Shown: piece after piece, positions 7,391 to 14,883 of the stretch
Layout: each line of letters opens with the position of its first letter
Numbering within the stretch: the first letter of the stretch is position 1
From: a virus
DNA: 20,217 nt
Reading direction: 5' to 3' (one strand)
Virus record (IMG/VR): IMGVR_UViG_3300036846_000428
Location: 1 to 20,217 of that record
Program-made: the position numbers and the translations under genes
The notes under the pieces: generated by a model
What the model was told of the DNA's origin: nothing
Databases searched by the model: none
What the model saw: the letters and a program-made list of their open reading frames with translations, nothing else

Positions 7391-9709
7391 ATGGCCGGTC
7401 CTTCTGTCGCGGTTCGCATTTACGGCGATCTCTCGAACTGGGCGAAGTCGGTCTCCGGCGCCGGCGAGACCGCGGCGACCGGCGCGAGCCGTATCAAAGG
7501 CGCCTTTTCCGGAGTGCTCGGCGCGCTCAACAAGACCGGAGTCCTCGCGCCTTTTCAAGAGGCGCTCGACGGAGTCGGCGAGGCCTTCGACGAATTAACG
7601 AAGAAAGGCTCGACTGCAGCCGACAAGCTCACCGGCACCGGCACCGCGCTCGCCGGCATCGGAGTCGGGCTGATGACGATCGGCAGCGGCCAGAAGGCCG
7701 CACAGCAACAGCTGTCCGCGGCGATCACGGCGACCGGCGGCAGTTATCAGCAATACGCCGGCGACGTCTCCGACGCGGTCAAGGAAGAGGAAAAGCACGG
7801 CGAAACCGCCTCCGAGACCATGACCGCGCTGCAGATGCTCACGCAGGCGACACACAGTCCGGCGGCCGCGCTGAAAGACCTCGGCATCGCCTCGGACTTG
7901 GCAGCGAGCCGACACGAATCGCTGCAGCAGGCCTCCGAAGACCTCGGCCGCACGATCGGCGGCAGCACGAGGATCTATAAGGAATACGGCATACAAGTCA
8001 CGAAAGCCGGCGCCCAACAAAAGGCGCTAAACCAGGCGGAAAAGGCCGTGACGACTGCGGATGACGCGGCGCAAAAGGCGAAGCAAAAGCTCGTCGACGT
8101 TCACATTCTCCTCGCCGGTAAGACGCACCTGACCGCGGCCGAGCAGGTCCGACTACGCGACGCGCAGATCGCCGTGACCGACACGACCGCGAAGCAGTCC
8201 GCAGCGCATGGCGCGCTCGCGGTCGCGCAGGACAACGCGAAGAAGTCGACGAATAATCAATCCGACGCGCTCGCACAGCTGGCGAAGGTGATTCACGGAC
8301 AGGCAGATGCGCAGGCGAACACCTTTACCGGACATCTGAAAGATATGAAAGCCTGGGCCGAGACGACAGTCTCGACCTTTGCGAACCGCTTCGGTCCGAG
8401 TATCACCGCGGCCGGAACGGCGATGGCCGGACTAGGCGCGACCATGAACGTCGCCAAAGGCGCGCAGGAGGCCTACAAGAACGCGACGCAGGACGGCTCG
8501 CTCGCGACCAAGGCCTACACGGTAATTCAAGGCATATTCAACGCGGTCATGGACGCGAACCCGATCGTGATAGTCGTCCTCGCGCTCGCCGCGCTCGTCG
8601 CGGCGGTCGTCCTCGCGTATACACACTTCAAGGTCTTTCGAGACATCGTCGCCGACGTGTGGGACTTCGTGAAGACGGCCTTCGACGGCATCGTCGCAGC
8701 CTTTAAGAAGGTCTGGGACTGGATACAGCAGTATTGGCCTTTGCTCCTCGGCATCCTTCTCCTGCCATTTTCGCTGTTCGTCGCCGGAATCGTGCTGATC
8801 GTGACCGAGGTCGTGCAGCACTGGCAGGCCGTGTGGGACTTCATTTCGAGCATCGGCTCGAAGATCGAAGGATATTTCCGCGACGCGATCACCTGGCTGC
8901 AGGAGGCCGGCAAGGACATCGTCAACGGCCTGCTCACTGGCATCTACACGATCGCGAAAGATCTGTGGTCATGGCTCGAAGGCCTCGGCGGCCGCCTCGT
9001 CGGCTACTTCGACAAGGCCGTGACCTGGCTCGTGCAAGCCGGAAAGGACGTCGTGTCCGGCCTGCTCACTGGCATCTATACCGCGGCGCAAGATGTCTGG
9101 ACATGGTTCGGCGGCATCGGCGGCCGCCTCGTCGGCTACTTCGACAAGGCCGTGACCTGGCTCGTGCAAGCCGGAAAGGACGTCGTCGGAGGCATCGTCT
9201 CCGGTATCAGCACGGCGGCCTCGGATGTGTGGGACTTCTTCACCGGAAAGAACGGCATCGGTCAGAAGATCATCGGCTACTTCAAGGACGCCGGCACCTG
9301 GCTATTCGACGCCGGTAAGGCGATCGTGACCGGCCTCCTCAAAGGCATTGCCAACGTCGCCGAGAAACCGCTGCAGGCAGTCGGAAAGCTCGCGAGCGGC
9401 GCGTCGAAGATCTTCTCGAAAGTGCTCGGCATCTTCTCGCCGAGCTCTGTCTTCAAGGAATACGGCGAGAACGTCGTCGCCGGCTTCGTGCAAGGCATCT
9501 CCGGCTCGACCGGCGACGCGCACAAGGCCGTCGCGACAATGGCCGGCGGCACGATCGACGCCGGCATCTCCGGCTCGACGAGCTCCTCGAATGCCATCGC
9601 TGCGCGAGGCCCGGCGGTCGTCATCCAGACCGCGCACTTTAATGACCCGGTCGACGTCGACACCTTGCTACAGCGCGCCACCTTCGCGGTACGGGCGAAC
9701 AAGATCTAA
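7391..9709 (+). CDS. Tape measure protein
   Basis: Longest gene in the window (772 residues). It sets tail length; at the usual 0.15 nm per residue it would specify a tail near 115 nm. The N-terminal half is Ala/Lys/Gln-rich helix with coiled-coil-like stretches (about residues 200-300). Two hydrophobic segments follow, around residues 391-412 (PIVIVVLALAALVAAVVLAY) and 450-475 (PLLLGILLLPFSLFVAGIVL), typical of siphophage tape measures. Residues 490 to about 664 are four imperfect repeats of about 44 residues (separate entry). The C-terminal part carries IFSPSSVFKEYGENVVAGFVQGI, a motif common at the end of these proteins. Its stop shares one base with the next start (TAATG). Confidence 0.93.
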   Translation: MAGPSVAVRIYGDLSNWAKSVSGAGETAATGASRIKGAFSGVLGALNKTGVLAPFQEALDGVGEAFDELTKKGSTAADKLTGTGTALAGIGVGLMTIGSGQKAAQQQLSAAITATGGSYQQYAGDVSDAVKEEEKHGETASETMTALQMLTQATHSPAAALKDLGIASDLAASRHESLQQASEDLGRTIGGSTRIYKEYGIQVTKAGAQQKALNQAEKAVTTADDAAQKAKQKLVDVHILLAGKTHLTAAEQVRLRDAQIAVTDTTAKQSAAHGALAVAQDNAKKSTNNQSDALAQLAKVIHGQADAQANTFTGHLKDMKAWAETTVSTFANRFGPSITAAGTAMAGLGATMNVAKGAQEAYKNATQDGSLATKAYTVIQGIFNAVMDANPIVIVVLALAALVAAVVLAYTHFKVFRDIVADVWDFVKTAFDGIVAAFKKVWDWIQQYWPLLLGILLLPFSLFVAGIVLIVTEVVQHWQAVWDFISSIGSKIEGYFRDAITWLQEAGKDIVNGLLTGIYTIAKDLWSWLEGLGGRLVGYFDKAVTWLVQAGKDVVSGLLTGIYTAAQDVWTWFGGIGGRLVGYFDKAVTWLVQAGKDVVGGIVSGISTAASDVWDFFTGKNGIGQKIIGYFKDAGTWLFDAGKAIVTGLLKGIANVAEKPLQAVGKLASGASKIFSKVLGIFSPSSVFKEYGENVVAGFVQGISGSTGDAHKAVATMAGGTIDAGISGSTSSSNAIAARGPAVVIQTAHFNDPVDVDTLLQRATFAVRANKI
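8858..9382 (+). repeat. Four tandem 132-base repeats within the tape measure gene
   Basis: Units at 8858-8989, 8990-9121, 9122-9262 (141 bases) and 9263 to about 9382. Each encodes a variant of the G(R/K)(L/I)(V/E/I)GYF-D/KA-TWL--AGK core, followed by a G-(L/V)-G(I) helix and a Trp-rich end. Units 2 and 3 share a perfect 70-base match (8985-9054 with 9117-9186), implying recent duplication or gene conversion. Units 1 and 4 are more diverged. Confidence 0.9.
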
Positions 9710-10623
9710 TGGACTGCGCGCGCCGAGCCTGGCTCGACCTCTACGGCGACGGCTCCGTGACACTGCAGCTCGAGGACGGCACTGCAGGGTACTGGTGCAG
9801 CGATCTCGATCTCGGCTATCCGGTCGTGCGCGCGGTGACCAATGATCGAGCAGTCGCCGACGGCACGATCGACCGGACACAGTTCATGGGATCTCGTGCC
9901 GTGGCCGCCTCGATCTCGGCCTTTGCGAATGCCGGCTCGATGACCGTCGACCAGATGGCCGCGCTGTTTGCTCGCTACATGGCGCCGAGCGCGCGCCCGA
10001 TACTTCACTACGTCCTCGATCGGCCCGGCAATGCCGAGCGAGTGATCACGCTCCGAGCCGCCGGCGCGACCTGGCCGGTATCCGGCCCCGGTACGCGCCG
10101 CGACATTCAGCTCGCCTGGGTGGCGCCCGACCCGATCATTAGAGACGCGGTCGCGCAGTCCGAAGCCGCCTGGTCCGGATCTTCGGCGACGCCCGGTCGC
10201 GCCTATCCGCTGACCTATCCGCGCCAATATCCGCCCGGCACCGGCGCCGCGACGACGGCGATCTTCACGAGCCCCGGCGACGTCGCGGTCTCGCCGTTAC
10301 TTCGCATTTACGGCCCGATCACTGGGGCCTATGCACAGCTGCAGGCCGTACCGCGGACCGGCGCCACCATCACGCGCCGCATCGCCTTCGAGAGCTCCTT
10401 CGTCATTAACGCCGGCGACTGGGTCGACGTCGACTGCGTCGCGCACACCGCGCTCGTGAACTCCGACCCGACGCAGCCCGTCCTCGATCGCCTCGACTTC
10501 TCCGACACGACCTGGCCGCAGATCATGGTCGCGCCGTATACGAATTACCTCTCGCTAGTCGGAACCTCGACGAATACGACGAGCCAAGTGCATGCGATCT
10601 GGTCCGATGGTTACCTCTCGTGA
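9709..10623 (+). CDS. Distal tail / minor tail protein (Dit-like)
   Basis: Codes for 304 residues, first gene after the tape measure, where siphophages place the distal tail protein linking tube to baseplate. It is beta-rich, opening with WLDLYGDGSVTLQLEDG, then a SDLDLGYPVVRAVTNDRAVADGTIDRT strand-turn region and a galectin-like second half with LLRIYGPITGAYAQL and WPQIMVAPYTNYLSLVG. Dit proteins have the same two-part layout of an N-terminal ring domain plus a beta-sandwich. The start overlaps the tape measure stop. Assignment is by order and fold appearance. Confidence 0.68.
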   Translation: MDCARRAWLDLYGDGSVTLQLEDGTAGYWCSDLDLGYPVVRAVTNDRAVADGTIDRTQFMGSRAVAASISAFANAGSMTVDQMAALFARYMAPSARPILHYVLDRPGNAERVITLRAAGATWPVSGPGTRRDIQLAWVAPDPIIRDAVAQSEAAWSGSSATPGRAYPLTYPRQYPPGTGAATTAIFTSPGDVAVSPLLRIYGPITGAYAQLQAVPRTGATITRRIAFESSFVINAGDWVDVDCVAHTALVNSDPTQPVLDRLDFSDTTWPQIMVAPYTNYLSLVGTSTNTTSQVHAIWSDGYLS

Positions 10624-11870
10624 GCACGCCCGTACCGCCCGGCCGCAACCGCTGGCGCCTCACCTTGCATAAGCGCGCCTACGCCGCGAACCTCGACCCG
10701 GTCCTCGATCTGTTCCTCGCCGAGGTAATGGACTGGCGATCACTGAACCTCGTGCAGAAGCTCAACTACGCCGCGCAGCTCGTCTTCGCGCTCGACGGAA
10801 CCTCGGCCGCCGCAAGCCTGATCGAGGAGCTGACGACCGACGTCGTCGCCTGGCGATGGGACGAGGTCTCCGGAAAAGACATCGCCGTCTTTCGAGGCCT
10901 GGTCGCGCAGGCGGTCGATTCGCTGTCCGAGACCGTCGACACCGTCACCTTCACCGCGCACGACTACGAGACAATGACCGGCCGCCGGCTGCTCGGCGGA
11001 GGAGTTAGCTATCAGCAACTCGATCAGGACTCGCTCGTGTCCTCGCTCCTGAATCTTGCTCAGACCGTGCCGTACACGAGTTACGGCGAGAGTCTGCTAC
11101 CGGGCTCCTACTTCCCACTAACTGTGGATCCTTGCTATCCGGACGGCTCGCAGTCTCGGCCGCTAAGCGGACAGCTGCGCGACCGCGCCTACGCCGCGCA
11201 GACCGACCTCGAACAGGCCTTCGAGGAGCTCGCAGCCGTGCAGGGAGGCTTCGACTGGGACGTCGTGCCCGGCCTTCGCTACACGTCACACGTCAACGAT
11301 CAGCTCCGGATCTTCTACCCGAACCAGGGAGTCGACCGGCCCGACGTCGTCCTCGAATACGGCGGATCGGTCGCGAGTCTCACACGGTCGACCAATAGCG
11401 CCGACTTCGCGAATTACTGGCGAGTGATCGGCGCGAGCTCGGACCCGACCGATTCGACCGCGCCGCCTTTATGGTCCGACGCGATCGATCCGAGCGCGAC
11501 CGATGTCGTGACCTACCCGCAGGGCCTGTTCATGTCCGGCGACAATGCCTCCGACGTCACGATTCAGGCGACACTCGACCAGAAGGCGCAAGGCGACCTC
11601 GCGGCCTCATTCCTCGAACCGGCCTACACGCTCGGCCTCACACCTGGCGCCTACTCCTGGGGAAATCCGAACATGGGCGACACGGTCCGACTGATCGTCA
11701 ACGCCGGGCGCCTCGACGAGGACACGAGCACGCGAGTCGTCGGCATCACTTACGACGCCGGCGACGCCGGTCAGGAGGACGTCACGCTCGCGCTCGGCCG
11801 GGCTTCGCTGATCTTTCCGGATCTGTTCACCGCGCAAAAGCGCGACATAAACGCACTAGCTCGAAGGTGA
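10620..11870 (+). CDS. Minor tail protein (Gp37-like baseplate hub)
   Basis: Codes for 416 residues, starting GTG in a GTGA overlap with the preceding gene. The sequence resembles actinophage Gp37-like minor tail proteins: an N-terminal beta domain (NLVQKLNYAAQLVFALDG), a FTAHDYETMTGRRLL segment, a central LEQAFEELAAVQGGFDWDVV region and a C-terminal GAYSWGNPNMGDTVRLIVNAG with a final strand pair. Such proteins form the tail-tip hub that contacts the Dit ring. No peptidase or lysozyme motif is visible. The next gene starts 4 bases after its stop. Confidence 0.7.
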   Translation: MSTPVPPGRNRWRLTLHKRAYAANLDPVLDLFLAEVMDWRSLNLVQKLNYAAQLVFALDGTSAAASLIEELTTDVVAWRWDEVSGKDIAVFRGLVAQAVDSLSETVDTVTFTAHDYETMTGRRLLGGGVSYQQLDQDSLVSSLLNLAQTVPYTSYGESLLPGSYFPLTVDPCYPDGSQSRPLSGQLRDRAYAAQTDLEQAFEELAAVQGGFDWDVVPGLRYTSHVNDQLRIFYPNQGVDRPDVVLEYGGSVASLTRSTNSADFANYWRVIGASSDPTDSTAPPLWSDAIDPSATDVVTYPQGLFMSGDNASDVTIQATLDQKAQGDLAASFLEPAYTLGLTPGAYSWGNPNMGDTVRLIVNAGRLDEDTSTRVVGITYDAGDAGQEDVTLALGRASLIFPDLFTAQKRDINALARR

Positions 11871-11874
11871 CGAG

Positions 11875-12912
11875 ATGACCCGATACACGCCGCTATGGGA
11901 GCAGCAGGGAAATTACGCGGCGAGTGTCGACCGCCGGCTGATCAGCACGATCTGGCCGGCCGCTCGAACGTCCGGCCTCGCGGTGACCGTCGTGGGCGGC
12001 ATGACGGTACAGATCGCGCCCGGCTCGGCGGCCGTCCCTACCGCTAACAGCACCGGCTCCGTGCTGTGTGTCTCGGATGCCGTCGAGAATCTGCTACTCG
12101 CGGCCGCGCCGGCGAGCGGCCTCGATCGATACGACCTCGTGATCGTGCGGCCGCGCGGTAACGACCTCGACGGCGGCACGAATAACGACTTCATCTTCGA
12201 CTTCGTCGAGGGACCGGCGGTCACGAGCGGCACCGCGACACCTCCAGCGGCGCCCGCCGGCACCGTCGAGCTCGCCTACATCGGCCGGCCTGGCGGCGAG
12301 GCCGCCATCGTGGCCGGCGACATAAACGACAGCCGGCCCGGCGACATCGTGCCCGGCGCCCACACGGGCGACCTGAAGCCGAGCGCCGCAGCCGGCGCGG
12401 CGCCGTCCGGATGGCTCGTCTGTGACGGCTCGGCCGTGCGCCGCTGGAGTTACCCGGCGCTATTCGCCGCGCTCGGAGGCGCCTCGTCACCCTGGGGACA
12501 AGGCGACGGCTCGACGACCTTCAACCTTCCGGACATGCGCGGACGCGTTCCGATGGGTACCGGGCTAGGCAACGCGCAAGGCGCTACTAATAAACCGCTC
12601 GGGCAAGTGGGCGGAAACGAAACGCAACTAATTACGAATGCGATGATGCCACCGCACAGTCACGGCGGGCATAGCGGCAACGACGAGCAAAATCACACGC
12701 ACTACGCAAATAGCAATTCGTTTTTCGTGCAAGGCGTTAACAGCGGGACCGCGTATTCCGGCGCGGCACCTGGCACCGGCGCCAACTGGGCGGTCGGACA
12801 AACCGGCACGATTATTAACAATCACACTCACACTGTGGCCAGCGATGGCGGCGGCGCTTATATGGGAATTCTCCCGCCGTTCGCGGCAGTTAACTGGCTA
12901 ATCAAAACGTAA
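11875..12912 (+). CDS. Tail fibre protein with phage tail collar domain
   Basis: Likely receptor-binding fibre of 345 residues. Residues 1 to about 160 form a beta-rich shaft or anchor. From about residue 165 comes a phage tail collar domain: GDLKPSAAAGAAPSGWLVCD, YPALFAALGG, then GDGSTTFNLPDMRGRVPMG. The C-terminal part is His-rich (PPHSHGGHS, NHTHYAN, NNHTHTV), like the metal-binding HxH motifs of T4 gp12-type fibre tips, and ends PPFAAVNWLIKT, typical for the domain. From about base 12560 the gene becomes visibly richer in A/T and uses codons such as ACT, AAT, AAA and TTA that its first half avoids, suggesting the tip was acquired separately. Confidence 0.88.
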   Translation: MTRYTPLWEQQGNYAASVDRRLISTIWPAARTSGLAVTVVGGMTVQIAPGSAAVPTANSTGSVLCVSDAVENLLLAAAPASGLDRYDLVIVRPRGNDLDGGTNNDFIFDFVEGPAVTSGTATPPAAPAGTVELAYIGRPGGEAAIVAGDINDSRPGDIVPGAHTGDLKPSAAAGAAPSGWLVCDGSAVRRWSYPALFAALGGASSPWGQGDGSTTFNLPDMRGRVPMGTGLGNAQGATNKPLGQVGGNETQLITNAMMPPHSHGGHSGNDEQNHTHYANSNSFFVQGVNSGTAYSGAAPGTGANWAVGQTGTIINNHTHTVASDGGGAYMGILPPFAAVNWLIKT

Positions 12913-12923
12913 GGGGCGACAAA

Positions 12924-13106
12924 ATGACTATCCGGGCGGCGATGACGTTTACTTTTGAAGCGGCCGACGAGGCCGAGGCGTTAGCGGTCGTGCAAGCGAT
13001 CACCTACCCACCGGGCGCAGATTGCGTGTTGTCTATTCCGTCGCCTATGTACTCACAATCCGCCAACGAGAGCGGAGACGTGCGATTCGCGCCGCCGTCA
13101 CCGTAA
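12924..13106 (+). CDS. Small protein of unknown function (60 aa)
   Basis: Not recognised. Start ATG is preceded by AAGGGGCG at good spacing. The N-terminal half can form a strand then a helix (MTFTFEAADEAEALAVVQAI), followed by a Pro/Ser-rich tail. It shares the A/T-richer composition of the end of the fibre gene and may have travelled with it, for example as a fibre-associated factor; that is inference only. Confidence 0.65.
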   Translation: MTIRAAMTFTFEAADEAEALAVVQAITYPPGADCVLSIPSPMYSQSANESGDVRFAPPSP

Positions 13107-13124
13107 GAGAGGAGAATGTCGTTT

Positions 13125-13262
13125 ATGAGCGATCCGCAGACACCTGACCCGACACCTGAACCGCCGGCGCCACCCGAACCGCCCGCAGATCCGCCTACCG
13201 GCGCCGAGACGGTCTGGATCGGCTCCGCGTCGGTCGAGCGCCACCCGGCGAACGGCCTATGA
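13125..13262 (+). CDS. Small Pro/Asp/Glu-rich protein (45 aa)
   Basis: Not recognised. A short ORF with ATG at 13125 (in-frame ATG at 13116 also possible). AGGAG at 13110-13114 lies 10 bases before 13125 but only 1 base before 13116, favouring 13125. The first half is Pro-rich (PDPTPEPPAPPEPP); the second half reads GAETVWIGSASVERHP. The stop overlaps the next ATG (ATGA), so it is likely translated as part of the operon. Confidence 0.6.
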   Translation: MSDPQTPDPTPEPPAPPEPPADPPTGAETVWIGSASVERHPANGL

Positions 13263-13432
13263 AAAGACTCCGGCGCCGCCTCGGCCGCGTACCGGCCGAG
13301 GTCTTCGACCTCGACCTCGTCTGGCCGATGCGCGCGCCCGAACTGCCCTACGAGCGCGGGCATCCCGACCGCATACCCGACGACGCGCCCGGCCCCTACC
13401 GCCGCCGGCCAGACGAGGACGAGCGCGAGTAA
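13259..13432 (+). CDS. Small charged protein (57 aa)
   Basis: Not recognised. Starts at the ATGA overlap with the preceding gene and ends in TAATG overlapping the endolysin start. It begins with a basic cluster (KRLRRRLGR), then VFDLDLVWPMRAPELPYERG, and ends acidic/basic (RRRPDEDERE). No membrane segment. The double overlap with real genes on both sides is the main support that it is translated. Confidence 0.62.
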   Translation: MKRLRRRLGRVPAEVFDLDLVWPMRAPELPYERGHPDRIPDDAPGPYRRRPDEDERE

Positions 13433-14151
13433 TGGCACTTAACCGCGTCGCGATGCCGAGCCCGAACTATTCGAGCCGAGGAGGCTCGACGGTCCGCCTG
13501 GTCGTGCTGCACACCGCCGAAGGCGCGACGACGATCGAGAGTCTCGGAAACTTCTTCGCGAGCTCGTCCTCTGGAGTGAGCTCGCACGCCGGCATCGATG
13601 ACCAGGCCGGCAAAATAGGCGTCTACGTCAAGCGCGCCGATAAGGCCTGGACGGCTGCGGCCGCGAATCCTTACAGCGTGCAGGCCGAGCTCTGCGGCTT
13701 CGCCGAATGGTCGACGGACACCTGGCGCAAAGGTCACCCGAACATGCTCGCTAACGCTGCGGCCTGGATCGCCGAGGAGTGCGCCGCCTTCGGAGTGCCG
13801 CTCCGCAAGCTGTCGGCCTACGAGGCGCAGTCCGGCGCCGCTGGAGTCTGCCAGCACGTCGACCTCGGCGCGGACGGCGGAGGTCACTGGGACTGCGGCC
13901 CCGGCTTTCCGATCGACTACGTGCTGCAGCTCGCAGCCGGCGCCGCGCCCGAGCCCGAGCCCGAACCACCTGCACTGGAGGACTTCGTGTCTCTAACCTC
14001 ACTGATCGATCGCGACGGAAATATCCGGATCTACGGCCTCGACCCTGACGGCGACCTGATCGAGATCACCGACGCGAATCCGCAAGCCGGCGACAGCTAT
14101 CGCTTCTCGAACATCACCGCCAACAATCACGGCACGAAGCTCGCCACCTAG
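13432..14151 (+). CDS. Endolysin: N-acetylmuramoyl-L-alanine amidase
   Basis: Cleaves the amide bond between muramic acid and the peptide stem to release phage. The amidase_2/PGRP-like fold is shown by VRLVVLHTAEG (first zinc ligand H27), SSHAGIDDQAGKI, and GVCQHVDLGAD with a closing HWDCGPGFP motif (H142 and D154/C155 as candidate ligands). Residues 172-180 form a Pro/Glu linker (PEPEPEPP), followed by a C-terminal domain of about 60 residues (SLIDRDGNIRIYGLDPDGDL) that may bind cell wall. There is no signal peptide, so export should depend on a holin; two membrane ORFs follow directly. The stop overlaps the next GTG. Confidence 0.9.
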   Translation: MALNRVAMPSPNYSSRGGSTVRLVVLHTAEGATTIESLGNFFASSSSGVSSHAGIDDQAGKIGVYVKRADKAWTAAAANPYSVQAELCGFAEWSTDTWRKGHPNMLANAAAWIAEECAAFGVPLRKLSAYEAQSGAAGVCQHVDLGADGGGHWDCGPGFPIDYVLQLAAGAAPEPEPEPPALEDFVSLTSLIDRDGNIRIYGLDPDGDLIEITDANPQAGDSYRFSNITANNHGTKLAT

Positions 14152-14339
14152 TGACGCCGGCGCGGCGACTCGCCTACCTGATCGGGCTCGCCGTCGCCGT
14201 CCTCGCCCTGTCCGTGGTCGTCTTCGTCCTGAATCGCGGGCTCGACTTCGACCTGCTCGCCGTGATCGGGCTCCTCGGCGGCCTGGCGATCGCCGTGACC
14301 GCGCTGCCGACTAACGGAGGCGACAAGCATGCGCCGTGA
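14151..14339 (+). CDS. Putative holin (two membrane segments)
   Basis: Codes for 62 residues starting with GTG in the endolysin stop (TAGTG). Two hydrophobic helices (about residues 7-28 and 34-53) separated by a short NRGLDFD turn, then a polar C-terminus (PTNGGDKHAP). Size, topology and position after the amidase fit a small phage holin that forms the membrane lesion for endolysin release. Holins lack sequence signatures, so this is by context. Confidence 0.68.
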   Translation: MTPARRLAYLIGLAVAVLALSVVVFVLNRGLDFDLLAVIGLLGGLAIAVTALPTNGGDKHAP

Positions 14340-14421
14340 GATCTCCGCCGAGGCCGTGGCGCTAATCGTCATGGCGGCTGTGATCGTCCTCGCCGTGCTG
14401 TTCGTCGCCGGTCGTCTGTAA
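14329..14421 (+). CDS. Small single-pass membrane protein (30 aa)
   Basis: ORF of 30 residues: MRREISAEAV then a hydrophobic stretch ALIVMAAVIVLAVLFVAGRL. Start ATG is preceded by GGAGG with 8-base spacing, an excellent ribosome-binding site, which supports real expression despite its length. It overlaps the holin candidate by 11 bases. It may be a second holin, antiholin or lysis accessory protein; function is not shown. Confidence 0.6.
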   Translation: MRREISAEAVALIVMAAVIVLAVLFVAGRL

Positions 14422-14500
14422 CTAGTCTCGTGCCGGTCGAGGTCGAGGATCGTCTTCGTTCTCGTGTCGTCGGGCGCGAAGTTTCCCTCGACCTCGACAA

Positions 14501-14528
14501 TGGTCCGCACTGGTCCGCACTGGTCCGC
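14501..14528 (+). repeat. Tandem TGGTCCGCAC repeats
   Basis: TGGTCCGCAC occurs at 14501-14510 and 14511-14520, with TGGTCCGC again at 14521-14528. A further full copy lies at 14672-14681, between the attachment-site repeat pairs. Ten-base phasing suggests protein binding on one helical face, for example by an excisionase or regulator; this is inference. Confidence 0.75.
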
Positions 14529-14633
14529 GGACCGGACTGAATCCGCCGTTTAGGCCTACCGCTGTAGGAGACTGATCGCGCCGGCGCCGGCTGTCTGGTT
14601 ACAACCTCCTAGGCGGCCGGCGACCGCCCTTTC

Positions 14634-14828
14634 ATGGTGGCCTTTATGGTGGCCTCCGCTCGCGTCCGCCCTGGTCCGCACGGCTCCGACCGTATAGACG
14701 CCTTTCGCTAAGGCCCTGGTCACAGCCTCGGCGAGTGCTGTGCGAGGCCTTTCGGGCTTCACCATGGGATCAGGTTTTAAGCCTCTGACCTGCTCGGACC
14801 TCGAAATGGTGGCCTGACATGGTGGCCT
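14634..14828. other. attP: Candidate attP (paired arm-type repeats)
   Basis: The 10-mer ATGGTGGCCT occurs four times in two close pairs: 14634-14643 with 14646-14655, and 14806-14815 with 14819-14828. Within pairs the spacing is 12-13 bases (about one helical turn), and the pairs flank about 150 bases. Paired direct repeats on both sides of a core, next to a tyrosine integrase gene, is the layout of lambda- and L5-type attP arm sites. The core itself is not identifiable without the host attB; no tRNA-like 3' end is recognisable between the pairs. Confidence 0.6.
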
Positions 14829-14839
14829 TTTCGGCGCCC

Positions 14840-14862
14840 GGTCAGGTACCCTGTACCTGACC
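14840..14862. promoter_or_regulatory. Operator-like dyad before the integrase
   Basis: GGTCAGGTA (14840-14848), a 5-base spacer and TACCTGACC (14854-14862): a perfect 9-base inverted repeat ending 21 bases before the integrase ATG. Its compact form suggests a dimeric regulator site controlling int rather than a terminator. No confident -10/-35 pair is assigned around it. Confidence 0.6.
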
Positions 14863-14883
14863 GACGACACGGGAGAACAGAAG

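Larger units (their letters stand above)
14422..14883. other. Non-coding lysis-integrase spacer
   Basis: A 462-base stretch without a credible gene. It holds tandem TGGTCCGCAC repeats (14501-14528), a stray fourth copy at 14672, two pairs of ATGGTGGCCT repeats that look like an attachment site, and a dyad just before the integrase (separate entries). Confidence 0.8.

Noticed and set aside
7276-7980. 234-residue + strand frame overlapping chaperone end and tape measure
   Set aside because: Extremely Arg-rich out-of-frame translation of the tape measure start; the neighbouring frames have clear homology and abutting starts.
8734-9318. 194-residue + strand frame inside the tape measure
   Set aside because: Arg-rich shadow of the repeat region; no ribosome-binding site.
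14656-14805. tRNA gene fragment as the integration core
   Set aside because: I looked for a T-loop and acceptor-stem pattern and found none; core left undefined.
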